A DNA stretch of 64,000 nucleotides, from contig CAMVIM010000003.1 in NCBI GenBank assembly GCA_947167515.1, positions 1-64,000 of the forward strand, in the 5' to 3' direction. Below are positions 26,797 through 35,696 of the stretch, piece after piece. A program made the translations under genes and the position numbers. The notes under the pieces are model-generated. The model was not told the origin of the DNA and made no database searches. It worked only from the letters and a program-made list of their open reading frames with translations. This stretch comes from an uncultured Prevotellaceae bacterium. Its GTDB lineage: Bacteria > Bacteroidota > Bacteroidia > Bacteroidales > Bacteroidaceae. Within the stretch, counting starts at the first letter, position 1, and each line of letters starts with the position of its first letter.

Positions 26797-28149
26797 ATGA
26801 ATATTCGTGGTATCATATTCGGCATGTGTGCTCTCCTTTCGCAGGGTGTGCTTGCTCAGGGACAGAACAATGTGGTGGATGAAGTGATTTGGGTGGTGGG
26901 CGATGAAGCCATCTTGAAGTCGGATGTGGAGAATGCGCGCATGGAGGCTTTGCAGCAGGGACAACGTTGGGAGGGTGATCCGTATTGTGTCATCCCGGAA
27001 CAGTTGGCGGTGCAGAAACTGTTTCTGCATCAGGCTGCGATTGACTCGGTGGAGGTGACGGATGCGGAAGTGTTTCAGGATGTGGATGATGACATCAACA
27101 ATGCCATCATGAACATCGGTTCGCGCGAGAAATTGGAAGAATATATGGGCAAGACCATCTCCCAAATCAGAGAGCAAATGTACAATAGCTATAAGGACCG
27201 TAAGGTGGTGAGCGAGGTGCAGCGCAATCTGGTGAAGAATGTGAAGGTGACACCGGCTCAAGTGCGTCGCTACTTCAAGGATTTGCCCGAAGATAGTGTG
27301 CCGTTCATCCCGACGAAGGTGGAGTGCCAGATTATCACCCGTAATCCGAAGATTCCACAGGAGGAGATTGACCGCGTGAAGGATGAACTGCGCAGTTACA
27401 CGGAACGCGTGAACAATGGTACGGCTCAATTCTCCACATTGGCTTTGCTATATTCGGAGGATAAGGAATCAGCGAAGCAGGGCGGCGAACTGGGATTTGC
27501 CGGACGCGGCTCTTTTGTGCCGGAGTTTGCGAACGTGGCGTTTAATCTGACGGAACCGAACACGGTGTCAAAAATTGTGGAGACAGAATACGGCTTTCAT
27601 ATCATCCAACTGATTGAGAAAAGAGGAGATATGGTGAATTGCCGCCATATTCTCAGAAAGCCTCGTGTGTCGATGGAGGCACTGCAAAATTGCATCAACG
27701 ACTTGGACTCCATTTCGGCGGAGATAGAGAAAGGACTTTACACCTTTGATGAATGTGTGTCTGTGGTTTCTTATGACAAGGATACACGAAACAACTATGG
27801 CTTGTTGTTTGACAAGCAATCAGGGGCTTCGAAGTTTGAAATGAAAGACTTGCCGACAGAGGTGGCACGTGCAGTGGCTGGATTGAAGGTGGGCGAACTT
27901 TCGAAGCCTTTTATCATGGTGAACAGCAGTGGAAAAGAGGTGGTGGCGATGGTGAAGCTGAAGAGCCGCATCAATGGTCACCGCGCTACGATGGCTGATG
28001 ACTATCAGGCCTTGCAGGATGTGGTGGTGGAAAAATTGTGTGAGGAGAAACTGGATAAGTGGATCCGTGACAAGCAGGCTACCACCTATATCCATATCAA
28101 TGATGATTGGAAGAACTGCGAGTTTAAGTACTCGGGTTGGATTAAATGA
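26797..28149 (+). CDS. SurA-like periplasmic chaperone/isomerase
   Basis: Exported protein of 450 residues with signal peptide MNIRGIIFGMCALLSQGVLAQ. The SurA N-terminal helical domain (VVDEVIWVVGDEAILKSDVE) is followed by two parvulin-like domains: one at about 170-265 (QGGELGFAGRGSFVPEFANVAF, TEYGFHIIQLIE) and a more divergent one at about 275-390 (CRHILRKP). Expected role: escort of unfolded outer-membrane proteins to the BAM complex. It starts one base after the previous stop, so translation is probably coupled. OstA-like protein follows 15 bases later. Confidence 0.9.
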   Translation: MNIRGIIFGMCALLSQGVLAQGQNNVVDEVIWVVGDEAILKSDVENARMEALQQGQRWEGDPYCVIPEQLAVQKLFLHQAAIDSVEVTDAEVFQDVDDDINNAIMNIGSREKLEEYMGKTISQIREQMYNSYKDRKVVSEVQRNLVKNVKVTPAQVRRYFKDLPEDSVPFIPTKVECQIITRNPKIPQEEIDRVKDELRSYTERVNNGTAQFSTLALLYSEDKESAKQGGELGFAGRGSFVPEFANVAFNLTEPNTVSKIVETEYGFHIIQLIEKRGDMVNCRHILRKPRVSMEALQNCINDLDSISAEIEKGLYTFDECVSVVSYDKDTRNNYGLLFDKQSGASKFEMKDLPTEVARAVAGLKVGELSKPFIMVNSSGKEVVAMVKLKSRINGHRATMADDYQALQDVVVEKLCEEKLDKWIRDKQATTYIHINDDWKNCEFKYSGWIK

Positions 28150-28164
28150 CAATAAATCAGCAAG

Positions 28165-29796
28165 ATGGTGAGTGAGAGGATGCGAAAAGTGTTTGTGATG
28201 GGTGCGACGTGCCTATCCTTCTTTTGTGTGCTTTTTGCATCAACGCCAGATGATCATCCGAGAAAGAAATCGTCTGAAGAGGTAAAACTGTTGCACAGCG
28301 ATGTTCTGTATAAGAACCATCGGGATATACGTGCCGATGTGTTGGTGGGACATGTGAAACTGTTCCATGACGGGATGTATCTGGATTGTGACAGCGCTCG
28401 ATTCTATAAGGATGACAATACGTTCAACGCTTATGGGCATGTGAGGATGGTGCAGGGTGACACGTTGACACTGACGAGCGATACGTTGCTGTATAATGGC
28501 CCGATGATGCAGGCGCATGCACAGGGTCATGCGGTGTTGACTCACCGAAAGACGAAGCTGGTGACTTCGGTGATTGACTATGATCGTCTGGAGGGGGTGG
28601 GTTTCTATCCCCAGAATGGTACACTCTATGATGAGGATAATGTGCTGAACTCAGATTATGGACAATACACGCCAGCTCTGAATGAGGCCATCTTTAAGGA
28701 TAATGTGGTGCTCAATAATCCGAAGTTTGAACTCAAGACCAATGAGTTGTACTATTATTCAGATACAAAAGTGGCCAAGATTGTGTCGGAAACGAATATC
28801 GTATCATCAGATAGTACGTTTGTTTATGCGTTGCGGGGTGAGTATAATACGAACACAGGGCAGGCAAACCTAATGGAACGGTCGCATGTGTATAAGGATA
28901 TGCGTGATATTGTGGGAGATAGCCTTTACACAGATAATGCAACGGGTGTGAGCGAGGCTTTCGGCAATGTGATTCTGACAGATGTGGAGAACCGCTGTAT
29001 GCTGACGGGTGACTATTGCCGTTATGAGGAAAAGACGGGCATAGCGGTTGCAACGGATAGGGCAGTGTGCTATGAGTTTTCGGGGCCGGATACTTTGTAT
29101 GTGCATGGCGATACGCTGAAAATGATTACCTACAATCAGAATACGGACTCGTTGTATAGGGACTTGTTTGCCTATCATAAGGTAAGAATGTTCAGAAATG
29201 ATTTTCAGGGTGTGTGCGACTCGCTGGTCTCGCATGAGAGGGACTCTTGTACTTACATGTATGGTCAGCCCATCTTGTGGAATGAAGAACAGCAGGTGTT
29301 TGGCGAGGAAATCCGCATCTACAACAATGACAGCACGGTCGATTGGATTCATATCATCAATCAGGCCATGACCATCGAGAAGATTGATTCGGTGTCATAT
29401 AATCAGGTGGCGTCTAAGGAGATGTTCTGCTATTTTGTGAATGGCGTGATAGAGCACAATAATGCTAAGGGAAATGTGTATGTGTGCTACTTTATGGAAG
29501 AGGATGACGGTAGTCGTATTGGCATGAATTATACGGAAACGCCGGACTTGAACCTGTATATGGAGAATAAGAAGGTGAGTAAAATCTGGATGTCAACGCC
29601 AACGGGGGTGATGTATCCTCCTTTTGCCATACCTGAGGAAAAGCGCTATCTGGCTGGTTTTGCCTGGTTTGACTATATCCGCCCCAAGGATAAGGATGAC
29701 ATTTTCGAGTGGAAATCTAAAAAGAAGGAACAGGTGCTGAAGAAGACCGAGAAGAAAGTGGTGCCGAAACAGAAACTGGAGGATTTGTCCCTCTAA
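28165..29796 (+). CDS. OstA/LptA-like protein, LPS transport
   Basis: Exported protein of 543 residues with a hydrophobic start (VFVMGATCLSFFCVLFAS). The OstA-type beta-jellyroll repeats are clear: ADVLVGHVKLFHDGMYLDCDSARFYKD, NAYGHVRMVQGDTLTLTSDTLLYNG and similar units continue to about residue 450. The C-terminal 40 residues are basic. Family members bridge lipopolysaccharide through the periplasm. It is in one unit with PpiC/SurA-like genes and mutL, a neighbourhood frequent in Bacteroidales. Start GTG/ATG ambiguity: ATG 28165 or ATG 28180 (MRKVF). Confidence 0.85.
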   Translation: MVSERMRKVFVMGATCLSFFCVLFASTPDDHPRKKSSEEVKLLHSDVLYKNHRDIRADVLVGHVKLFHDGMYLDCDSARFYKDDNTFNAYGHVRMVQGDTLTLTSDTLLYNGPMMQAHAQGHAVLTHRKTKLVTSVIDYDRLEGVGFYPQNGTLYDEDNVLNSDYGQYTPALNEAIFKDNVVLNNPKFELKTNELYYYSDTKVAKIVSETNIVSSDSTFVYALRGEYNTNTGQANLMERSHVYKDMRDIVGDSLYTDNATGVSEAFGNVILTDVENRCMLTGDYCRYEEKTGIAVATDRAVCYEFSGPDTLYVHGDTLKMITYNQNTDSLYRDLFAYHKVRMFRNDFQGVCDSLVSHERDSCTYMYGQPILWNEEQQVFGEEIRIYNNDSTVDWIHIINQAMTIEKIDSVSYNQVASKEMFCYFVNGVIEHNNAKGNVYVCYFMEEDDGSRIGMNYTETPDLNLYMENKKVSKIWMSTPTGVMYPPFAIPEEKRYLAGFAWFDYIRPKDKDDIFEWKSKKKEQVLKKTEKKVVPKQKLEDLSL

Positions 29797-29857
29797 CTCC
29801 CGAAGTGGAGCTTGTGGAACTTGAAGAAAGACGTATATATATAAATAATGTGTAATT

Positions 29858-30154
29858 ATGGGAATGTTTTCAGTCCGGAAACCTCGCGGCTTCCATCATA
29901 ACTACATCTATTACGACCCCCGAAAGGAAAAACTGAAGGAAATCGACGAACGGGCAAAGCGCGAGTTGGGGTTGCTCCCTCCTAAGGAATTTTCTCCAGA
30001 GGATATTCGGGGAAAGTTCGTGCAAGCCACGAAGCACTTGAAGCGTCGCAAAGAGAGTGGAAGGAAACCGCTGTCGTATGGAGTGTTAATCACGGCGATT
30101 GTCTTACTGTTGCTTTTGATGCGTTATTTATATACGGGACAGTTGTTTTTCTAA
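29858..30154 (+). CDS. Small conserved membrane protein
   Basis: Protein of 98 residues. The first 70 are basic and hydrophilic (RKPRGFHHNYIYYDPRKEKL, IDERAKRELGL, FVQATKHLKRRKES) and one transmembrane helix follows at about 73-92 (LITAIVLLLLLMRYLY). It is probably a single-span inner-membrane protein with its N-terminus in the cytoplasm. It sits between the OstA-like gene and mutL, 21 bases before the latter. I know no function; similar small proteins are found at this place in other Bacteroidales. Confidence 0.8.
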   Translation: MGMFSVRKPRGFHHNYIYYDPRKEKLKEIDERAKRELGLLPPKEFSPEDIRGKFVQATKHLKRRKESGRKPLSYGVLITAIVLLLLLMRYLYTGQLFF

Positions 30155-30175
30155 CATAAAGGAAAGGATTTCGTT

Positions 30176-32065
30176 TTGGAAGATATTATTCACGTTTTGC
30201 CCGATTCTGTGGCCAATCAAATTGCGGCGGGAGAAGTGGTTCAACGACCATCCTCCATCATCAAAGAGATGGTGGAGAACTCCATTGATGCTGGTGCCAA
30301 GAATATCAGAGTGCTGGTAGTGGATGGGGGTAAGACCCATGTGCAGGTGATTGATGATGGGAAGGGTATGTCGGAAACTGATGCCCGACTTTCTTTCGAG
30401 CGACATGCCACCTCTAAGATTAAGAAGGCGGAAGACTTGTTTAACTTGTCAACGATGGGTTTCCGTGGTGAGGCTCTGGCCAGCATCGCAGCGGTGGCAC
30501 AGGTGGAACTGAAGACCAGGCGGCAAGATGATGAACTGGGCACGATGCTCCAAATCAATGGGTCTAAGATAGAACGTCAGGAACCTGTGATGTGTCCCGT
30601 CGGAAGTAACTTCTTAGTGCAGAATCTTTTTTATAATGTTCCGGCACGACGGAAATTTTTGAAGTCTAATCAGACGGAATTGACCAATGTCGTGGCTGAT
30701 TTCCAGCGCATGGTGCTGGTGCATCCAGAAATATCGTTCTCATTATATAATAATGGTGTGGAGATGTACAACCTGCCTCAGACGACGGTTCGGCAGAGGA
30801 TTATGGATGTCTTTGGCAAGAAAATCAACGCGGAGCTGTTGCCCGTGGAGGTGGAAACGTCTCTGGTTAGCATTTCCGGATACATCGGAAAACCGGAGTC
30901 AGCCAAGAAGAAAAATGCACATCAGTATTTCTTTGTGAATGGACGCTATATGCGTCATCCGTACTTTCACAGTGCAATCATGAAGGCGTATGAAAACCTG
31001 CTACCGGCAGGCGAGCACGTATCTTACTTTATTTATTTTGCAGTGGATGCATCCTCTATTGACGTGAATGTGCATCCGACAAAAACGGAGATAAAGTTTG
31101 ACAATGAGCAGCCCATCTGGCAGGTGCTTTCGGCTGCCGTGAAAGAGACGATTGGACAGTTCTGCAATGTGCCGATGATAGATTTCGATGTGGAAGGCCG
31201 GCCAGATATTCCAGTGATGGGAACAGCCAAAACTATCCCTCACCAACCCAAGTTGTCGGCACCTACCTATAATCCCTTTGAAAGTGAAAAGGGAGGGACA
31301 TACTCGCGCTCGAATGGATGGGAAAAACTCTATGACAAATATACTGGTTCCGTTTTCAGTGATGCGTCATCAGGCAAAGACGAAAACACAGAAGCACTGG
31401 AAAGTGAGGGGGAAGAGCTGGAACTGCTGCCAGAAGAGGAACATTTGCAAGGCTCCATCTGGAATGCGATGACAGACTCAACAGCGGGAGGACTTATCTT
31501 CGATGCTTCACTTCCGAAATTTCAGTATAAAGGAAAGTTCATCGTGATGCCCAGCAGTAACGGTATCATGGTTGTGAATCAGCATCGGGCACATGTGCGG
31601 GTGTTGTTCGACCAGAATATGCAGTCAATGAAGTCTCACAATCGTCCGACTCAGAAAGAACTTTTCCCCAGAGTGATACAGTTCGAGAAAGTGGATGCCA
31701 TTGTGGTGGAAAATATGATGGATGATTTTGTCAGTTTGGGTTTTGAACTCTCCAATTTGGGTGGGGGGGCGTATTCCATTAATGGTATCCCGTCGGACAT
31801 CGAAGGTGTGGATGTGGAGAAACTGCTTCATGATATGGTGGCATCAGTCAGAGAAAAAACAGGCAATATCAAGAAGGATGCACAAGAGGTCATGGCACTT
31901 ACGATGGCGGAAAATGCCGCCATTGTGTATGGGCAAGTTCTTACTTCTGTGGAGATGGAACACCTGCTACAGGATTTGTTTTCCTCCAAGACTCCACTAC
32001 GTACTCCAGATGGGAAGATTATTTATTCTATCCTTGAAGACAAACTTTTGAACGATTTTTTTTAG
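30176..32065 (+). CDS. mutL: DNA mismatch repair protein MutL
   Basis: Mismatch repair mediator, 629 residues. The N-terminal GHKL ATPase is complete: MVENSIDAGA, VIDDGKGM and GFRGEALASI, then the transducer domain with VNGRYMRHP and DVNVHPTKTEIKF. A variable acidic linker lies at about 360-420. In the C-terminal dimerisation domain, the endonuclease motif DQHA-x2-E is replaced by VNQHRAHVRVLF. The Cys/His residues that bind metal in the terminal C-P-H-G-R-P motif are absent (RTPDGKIIYSIL). It therefore probably lacks nicking activity. The start is TTG at 30176 (MEDIIHVLPD), preceded by AAAGGAAAGGA. Confidence 0.95.
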   Translation: MEDIIHVLPDSVANQIAAGEVVQRPSSIIKEMVENSIDAGAKNIRVLVVDGGKTHVQVIDDGKGMSETDARLSFERHATSKIKKAEDLFNLSTMGFRGEALASIAAVAQVELKTRRQDDELGTMLQINGSKIERQEPVMCPVGSNFLVQNLFYNVPARRKFLKSNQTELTNVVADFQRMVLVHPEISFSLYNNGVEMYNLPQTTVRQRIMDVFGKKINAELLPVEVETSLVSISGYIGKPESAKKKNAHQYFFVNGRYMRHPYFHSAIMKAYENLLPAGEHVSYFIYFAVDASSIDVNVHPTKTEIKFDNEQPIWQVLSAAVKETIGQFCNVPMIDFDVEGRPDIPVMGTAKTIPHQPKLSAPTYNPFESEKGGTYSRSNGWEKLYDKYTGSVFSDASSGKDENTEALESEGEELELLPEEEHLQGSIWNAMTDSTAGGLIFDASLPKFQYKGKFIVMPSSNGIMVVNQHRAHVRVLFDQNMQSMKSHNRPTQKELFPRVIQFEKVDAIVVENMMDDFVSLGFELSNLGGGAYSINGIPSDIEGVDVEKLLHDMVASVREKTGNIKKDAQEVMALTMAENAAIVYGQVLTSVEMEHLLQDLFSSKTPLRTPDGKIIYSILEDKLLNDFF

Positions 32066-32178
32066 TTTTTTTATAGAAAAAGGCGGAAAAACGCTATAAA
32101 AAAGAGAAAAATGTGTGGAAAAGCGTTTTTTTTTACATTTTTTTTGATTTTTGTATGGTTGATATGAAGTAAAATGTT

Positions 32179-32186
32179 TAACTTTG
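32179..32186 (+). promoter_or_regulatory. Promoter -7 box of the OmpA-family gene
   Basis: TAACTTTG, about 114 bases before the ATG. The region before it is very AT-rich. The leader carries a small hairpin, AAGTGGA-GTAG-TCCACTT (32232-32249), which may stabilise the mRNA. Confidence 0.65.
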
Positions 32187-32299
32187 CATCAAAATAGTTG
32201 GAATGTGTTTTAGGAACATACGCCTTCTATTAAGTGGAGTAGTCCACTTTTGAGTAAGAGAAAAAATATTATTAATTGTTTTTATTAAAAAAAGTATTT

Positions 32300-33469
32300 A
32301 TGAAAAAGTTAATGATGGCGCTGGCCTTTGTAGGCCTCGGTACTGTTGCGGCAAATGCACAGTGCGATGAATTCGCAACACCAGCAACTAACAAGTACAG
32401 TGTAGCAACTAACTCATTCTGGGCTAACTGGTATGTTCAGGCTGGTATTGACATGAATGTTGTTAGCTCTTGGAAGCATGGTAGCTTCTTCAAGAAGGAC
32501 TGGCACGATGGTCGTACTTATGGTTTCGACATCGCTGTTGGTAAGTGGTTCACTCCTGGCATCGGTACTCGTCTGAAACTCAATTGGGAGAATGGTGCAT
32601 TCTATCACGCTTTCCGTAACACTGATCACGTGATTGAAACTGCAGATCCACACAAGGGTGGTTATGCTCTTCTCGCATTCGATACTCAGTTCAACTTGAG
32701 CAACCTCTTCTGTGGTTACAATGAAACTCGCGTATGGAACTTGAGCGCATTCCCAAGACTGGGTCTCGTTCGTAACTTCGGTCGAAACACTTATGCTCCA
32801 GTTCTCGGTGTTGGTATCGAGTCTTCTTGGAAGATTTCTCAGCGTGTGAGCATCTATGGCGACCTCGCTTATATGTGGACAACTCAGGATTTCATTCCTT
32901 ATTCTCAAGACACAAAGAAGGCATGGCGTGCTAACAATATTACTACTTTCGACCTTGGTGTAACTTACAACCTTGGTAAGACTGGCTGGTCTAAGGCTGT
33001 TTCTCTCGAGGACTACGAGGCTCTCTCTGCTGAGGCATGCGCTAAGCTCGCTGCTCTCCGTGCACAGCTCAAGGCTGAGCAGGATGAGAATGCACGTCTT
33101 CGTGCTGAACTCGCTAAGTGGGCTAACCACAAGTGCCCACAGGCAAGCGTAACTGCTGGTTCTGCTTCTGTATTCTTCGATCTCAACTCTGCTAAGCTGA
33201 ACTCTAAGAAGGATCTCATCAACATCGAGGCTCTTGCATCTGCTGCAAAGAACTCTGGTGCTAAGGTTGTCGTTCGCGGTTCTGCCGATAGCAAGACTGG
33301 TTCTTCTGCTTACAACCAGAAGCTTTCTGAGGCTCGTGCTCAGGCTGTTGCTGACGAGCTCGTTAACCTTGGCGTAGATCGTTCTAAGATTGAAGTTTCG
33401 GGTGTAGGTGGTGTTGACGAAGTTGCTCCATTCAACCTCAACCGTCGTGCAATCATCACTCTTAAGTAA
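32300..33469 (+). CDS. OmpA-family outer-membrane protein
   Basis: Abundant outer-membrane porin-like protein of 389 residues with signal peptide MKKLMMALAFVGLGTVAANA. An eight-strand-type barrel occupies about 25-225 (aromatic strand ends such as FWANWYVQAGIDMNVV). A short coiled segment (ALRAQLKAEQDENARLRAEL) leads to the C-terminal OmpA peptidoglycan-binding domain (SVFFDLNSAKLNSKKDL, then NQKLSEARAQAVADEL). Codon use is strongly biased toward a few codons (CTC, GGT, AAG, GCT), the mark of a highly expressed gene. ATG 32300 starts the signal peptide; the frame's earlier ATG at 32276 adds eight residues. Own promoter and terminator. Confidence 0.93.
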   Translation: MKKLMMALAFVGLGTVAANAQCDEFATPATNKYSVATNSFWANWYVQAGIDMNVVSSWKHGSFFKKDWHDGRTYGFDIAVGKWFTPGIGTRLKLNWENGAFYHAFRNTDHVIETADPHKGGYALLAFDTQFNLSNLFCGYNETRVWNLSAFPRLGLVRNFGRNTYAPVLGVGIESSWKISQRVSIYGDLAYMWTTQDFIPYSQDTKKAWRANNITTFDLGVTYNLGKTGWSKAVSLEDYEALSAEACAKLAALRAQLKAEQDENARLRAELAKWANHKCPQASVTAGSASVFFDLNSAKLNSKKDLINIEALASAAKNSGAKVVVRGSADSKTGSSAYNQKLSEARAQAVADELVNLGVDRSKIEVSGVGGVDEVAPFNLNRRAIITLK

Positions 33470-33493
33470 GCAATTCACCTTATTGATAATTCT

Positions 33494-33532
33494 AAAGGAG
33501 GCTGTGTCCCGCGGGGTACAGCCTCCTTTTTT
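33494..33532 (+). terminator. Terminator of the OmpA-family gene
   Basis: AAAGGAGGCTGTGTCCC and GGTACAGCCTCCTTTTTT form a strong stem with a short GCGG loop and a T run, 25 bases after the stop. Confidence 0.92.
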
Positions 33533-33561
33533 GTGGAATGAGGCAAAAAAAAAGCGTTTTG

Positions 33562-33593
33562 TTTGGTCAGTTCAAAAAAATGTCGTACCTTTG
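33562..33593 (+). promoter_or_regulatory. Promoter of the tRNA-Pro/tRNA-Val unit
   Basis: TTTG (33562-33565), 20 bases, TACCTTTG (33586-33593), 41 bases before the first tRNA. Confidence 0.8.
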
Positions 33594-33634
33594 CAGTGCT
33601 TTTGAGAAAAGGACATCCGAAAGTTGTTGAAAAT

Positions 33635-33710
33635 CGGGATGTAGTACAGTTGGTAGTATACTTGGTTTGGGACCAAGTGGTCGCACGTTCGAGTCGTGTC
33701 ATCCCGACCA
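33635..33710 (+). tRNA. tRNA-Pro (anticodon TGG)
   Basis: Acceptor stem CGGGATG/CATCCCG, anticodon stem-loop ACTTGG-TTTGGGA-CCAAGT with TGG anticodon, T arm with GTTCGAGTC, discriminator A at 33707 and encoded CCA at 33708-33710. Confidence 0.95.
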
Positions 33711-33714
33711 ACAA

Positions 33715-33789
33715 GGGCGCTTAGCTCAGCTGGTTCAGAGCGTCTGCCTTACAAGCAGAGGGTCGGCGGTTCGAATCCGTCAGCGCCCA
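33715..33789 (+). tRNA. tRNA-Val (anticodon TAC)
   Basis: Acceptor stem GGGCGCT/AGCGCCC, D arm TAGCTCAGC-TGGTTCAGAGC, anticodon stem-loop TCTGC-CTTACAA-GCAGA with TAC, T arm GGTTCGAATCC, discriminator A. CCA is not encoded, unlike its neighbour tRNA-Pro four bases upstream. Confidence 0.95.
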
Positions 33790-33801
33790 CACAGGAAAGA
33801 A

Positions 33802-33852
33802 ATATATGAAAAGGGTGATGTGTCAAGTTGGCACATCACCCTTTTCATATAT
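33802..33852 (+). terminator. tRNA unit terminator, 21-bp perfect stem
   Basis: Arms 33802-33822 and 33832-33852 are exact complements (core GAAAAGGGTGATGTG) with a nine-base loop. Downstream of tRNA-Val, it separates the tRNAs from parA. Confidence 0.88.
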
Positions 33853-33925
33853 ATGTAGGTCGCCATTTTGTCTTGCTGATATTAAATTGGGCGTACAAAA
33901 ATCTAAAGTATGCAAAAACATTTGA

Positions 33926-33958
33926 TGTTCCACGTTTCTTGTGTTGGATGTTCCACAT
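33926..33958 (+). promoter_or_regulatory. Two parS-like half-sites upstream of parA
   Basis: TGTTCCACGT (33926-33935) and TGTTCCACAT (33949-33958) are direct repeats 23 bases apart. TGTTCCACGT equals the left part of the chromosomal parS consensus TGTTCCACGTGAAACA; the right part is not conserved. They overlap the parA promoter region and could be weak ParB sites or operators. Confidence 0.4.
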
Positions 33959-33974
33959 AAAATGCTTACCTTTG
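33944..33974 (+). promoter_or_regulatory. parA promoter
   Basis: TTG (33944-33946), 20 bases, TACCTTTG (33967-33974), 30 bases before the chosen parA ATG. It overlaps the second TGTTCCACAT repeat. Confidence 0.75.
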
Positions 33975-34004
33975 CAAAAGAATTGAATGATAAAGGATAA
34001 AGAT

Positions 34005-34772
34005 ATGGGAAAAATCATTGCATTGGCGAATCAGAAGGGTGGTGTAGGCAAGACTACTACAGCAATTAATCTTGCTGCAAGTTTGGCAGCGCTCGATAAG
34101 AAAGTCCTTGTTGTTGATGCTGATCCTCAAGCAAATGCGTCCTCTGGCTTGGGTGTTGACATTCAGCAAGTGGACACCTCTATATATGATTGTATCATTA
34201 GTTCGGCTGACCCTCATTCGGCTATTTATACGACTGATTTAGAAGGCTTGGATATTATTCCGAGTCATATCGATTTGGTGGGTGCTGAAATTGAGATGCT
34301 GAATGTAAAGAAGAGGGAATTGGTACTGAAACAGACTCTTGATCCTCTACGCTCTGAATACGACTATATTTTGATTGACTGTTCACCCTCATTGGGTATC
34401 ATTACTGTTAATTCTTTGACTGCAGCAGATTCGGTTATCATCCCTGTTCAGTGCGAGTATTTTGCACTTGAGGGTATCAGCAAGCTGTTGAATACCATCA
34501 AAATCATCAAGTCGAAACTGAATCCGCAATTAGAGATAGAGGGATTTTTGTTGACCATGTTTGACTCTCGTCTTCGTCTGGCGAATCAGATATACGAAGA
34601 AGTGAAGCGCCATTTCCAAGAACTGGTGTTTAATACGGTGATACAGCGTAATGTGAAGCTGTCAGAGGCACCCAGTCACGGAATACCTTGTATATTGTAT
34701 GATGCAACATCCAATGGTGCCAAGAACTACATTTCTTTGGCAAAGGAAATCGTTGCTCATGATAAGAAGTGA
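34005..34772 (+). CDS. parA: Chromosome partitioning ATPase ParA (Soj)
   Basis: Deviant-Walker ATPase of about 255 residues that positions the ParB-parS complex for chromosome segregation. [20 protein letters not shown] carries the Walker A with both lysines, and [11 protein letters not shown] and the [12 protein letters not shown] motif follow. ATG 34005 is preferred because the AAAGGA before it sits at RBS distance and MGKIIA is the family start; ATG 33987 adds six residues. parB follows 26 bases later. No N-terminal DNA-binding extension, so it is the chromosomal (type Ib-like) form. Confidence 0.95.
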   Translation: MGKIIALANQKGGVGKTTTAINLAASLAALDKKVLVVDADPQANASSGLGVDIQQVDTSIYDCIISSADPHSAIYTTDLEGLDIIPSHIDLVGAEIEMLNVKKRELVLKQTLDPLRSEYDYILIDCSPSLGIITVNSLTAADSVIIPVQCEYFALEGISKLLNTIKIIKSKLNPQLEIEGFLLTMFDSRLRLANQIYEEVKRHFQELVFNTVIQRNVKLSEAPSHGIPCILYDATSNGAKNYISLAKEIVAHDKK

Positions 34773-34798
34773 TTACTCTGATTTTTAGATAGAATCTT

Positions 34799-35689
34799 AT
34801 GGCAGTAAGAAAAAAATACGGGTCGGCATTAGGTCGTGGGCTTGATGCTCTCATTTCTACCGAAGACGTTCGTACCGAGGGGTCTTCTACCATCAATGAG
34901 ATTGCGCTCGACCTGATTGAACGTAATCCCAATCAGCCTCGTCGTGAGTTTGACGAAGAGGCTTTGCAGGAATTGGCTGATTCCATTTCTGAAATAGGAA
35001 TCATTCAGCCCATCACTTTGCGTGAGTTGGAAAACGGACGGTATCAAATCATTGCGGGCGAGCGTCGTTGGCGCGCTTCCCAAAAGGCTGGTCTCACGAC
35101 CATTCCCGCCTATATTCGGACTGCTGATGACGAGAATGTGATGGAAATGGCGTTGGTGGAAAATATTCAGCGTCAAGACTTGAATTCCATAGAGATAGCT
35201 TTGGCTTATCAGCATTTGATGGATGCGTATGATTTGACGCAAGAAAAGTTGAGTGAGCGTGTCGGCAAGAAACGTGCTACTGTGGCCAATTATCTTCGTC
35301 TATTGAAGTTGCCAGCTCCCGTGCAGGTAGCTATCCAAAATCGCAACATCGATACAGGGCATGCCCGTGCTTTGTTGGCTCTGGAGGATCCGAAGGCACA
35401 GGTGAAGCTTTTCAATGAAATACAGAATAAAGGGTACTCTGTCCGTCAGGTGGAGAATATCATTAAAGATCTCAATGAAGGGGCAGGCAAGAAAGGATCA
35501 TCCACCTCTGGGGGGCATGCTGTGGAGAAACCGATGACAGAAGAAATGGAGAGGTTGCGCGACCAACTCTCCCATGAGTTAGGTGTTGAAGTGAAAATTT
35601 CCTGTACCTCGAAGGGCAGTGGTAAAGTGTCTTTCTCTTTCGCCAGTGCTGATGACTTGTGTCGTATTATTGCTCTTCTGAAGAAATAA
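34799..35689 (+). CDS. parB: Chromosome partitioning protein ParB
   Basis: CTP-dependent parS-binding clamp of 296 residues. The N-terminal start KKYGSALGRGLDALIS is the ParA-contact segment. The ParB/Srx nuclease-like domain shows LIERNPNQPRREFDEEALQEL and IIAGERRWRASQKAGL (the GERRWRA CTP-binding box). A helix-turn-helix domain follows (LTQEKLSERVGKKRATVANYLRLLKLP). The C-terminal dimer domain ends the protein. Complete and of normal length. Operon with parA; DUF5683 follows seven bases later. Confidence 0.96.
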   Translation: MAVRKKYGSALGRGLDALISTEDVRTEGSSTINEIALDLIERNPNQPRREFDEEALQELADSISEIGIIQPITLRELENGRYQIIAGERRWRASQKAGLTTIPAYIRTADDENVMEMALVENIQRQDLNSIEIALAYQHLMDAYDLTQEKLSERVGKKRATVANYLRLLKLPAPVQVAIQNRNIDTGHARALLALEDPKAQVKLFNEIQNKGYSVRQVENIIKDLNEGAGKKGSSTSGGHAVEKPMTEEMERLRDQLSHELGVEVKISCTSKGSGKVSFSFASADDLCRIIALLKK

Positions 35690-35696
35690 TTGAAAC

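Noticed and set aside
34799-35689. ParA-ParB as a sign of a plasmid or integrated element
   Set aside because: The genes are of the chromosomal type and sit in a housekeeping context with DUF5683, a murein transglycosylase and rel, as in other Bacteroidota chromosomes.
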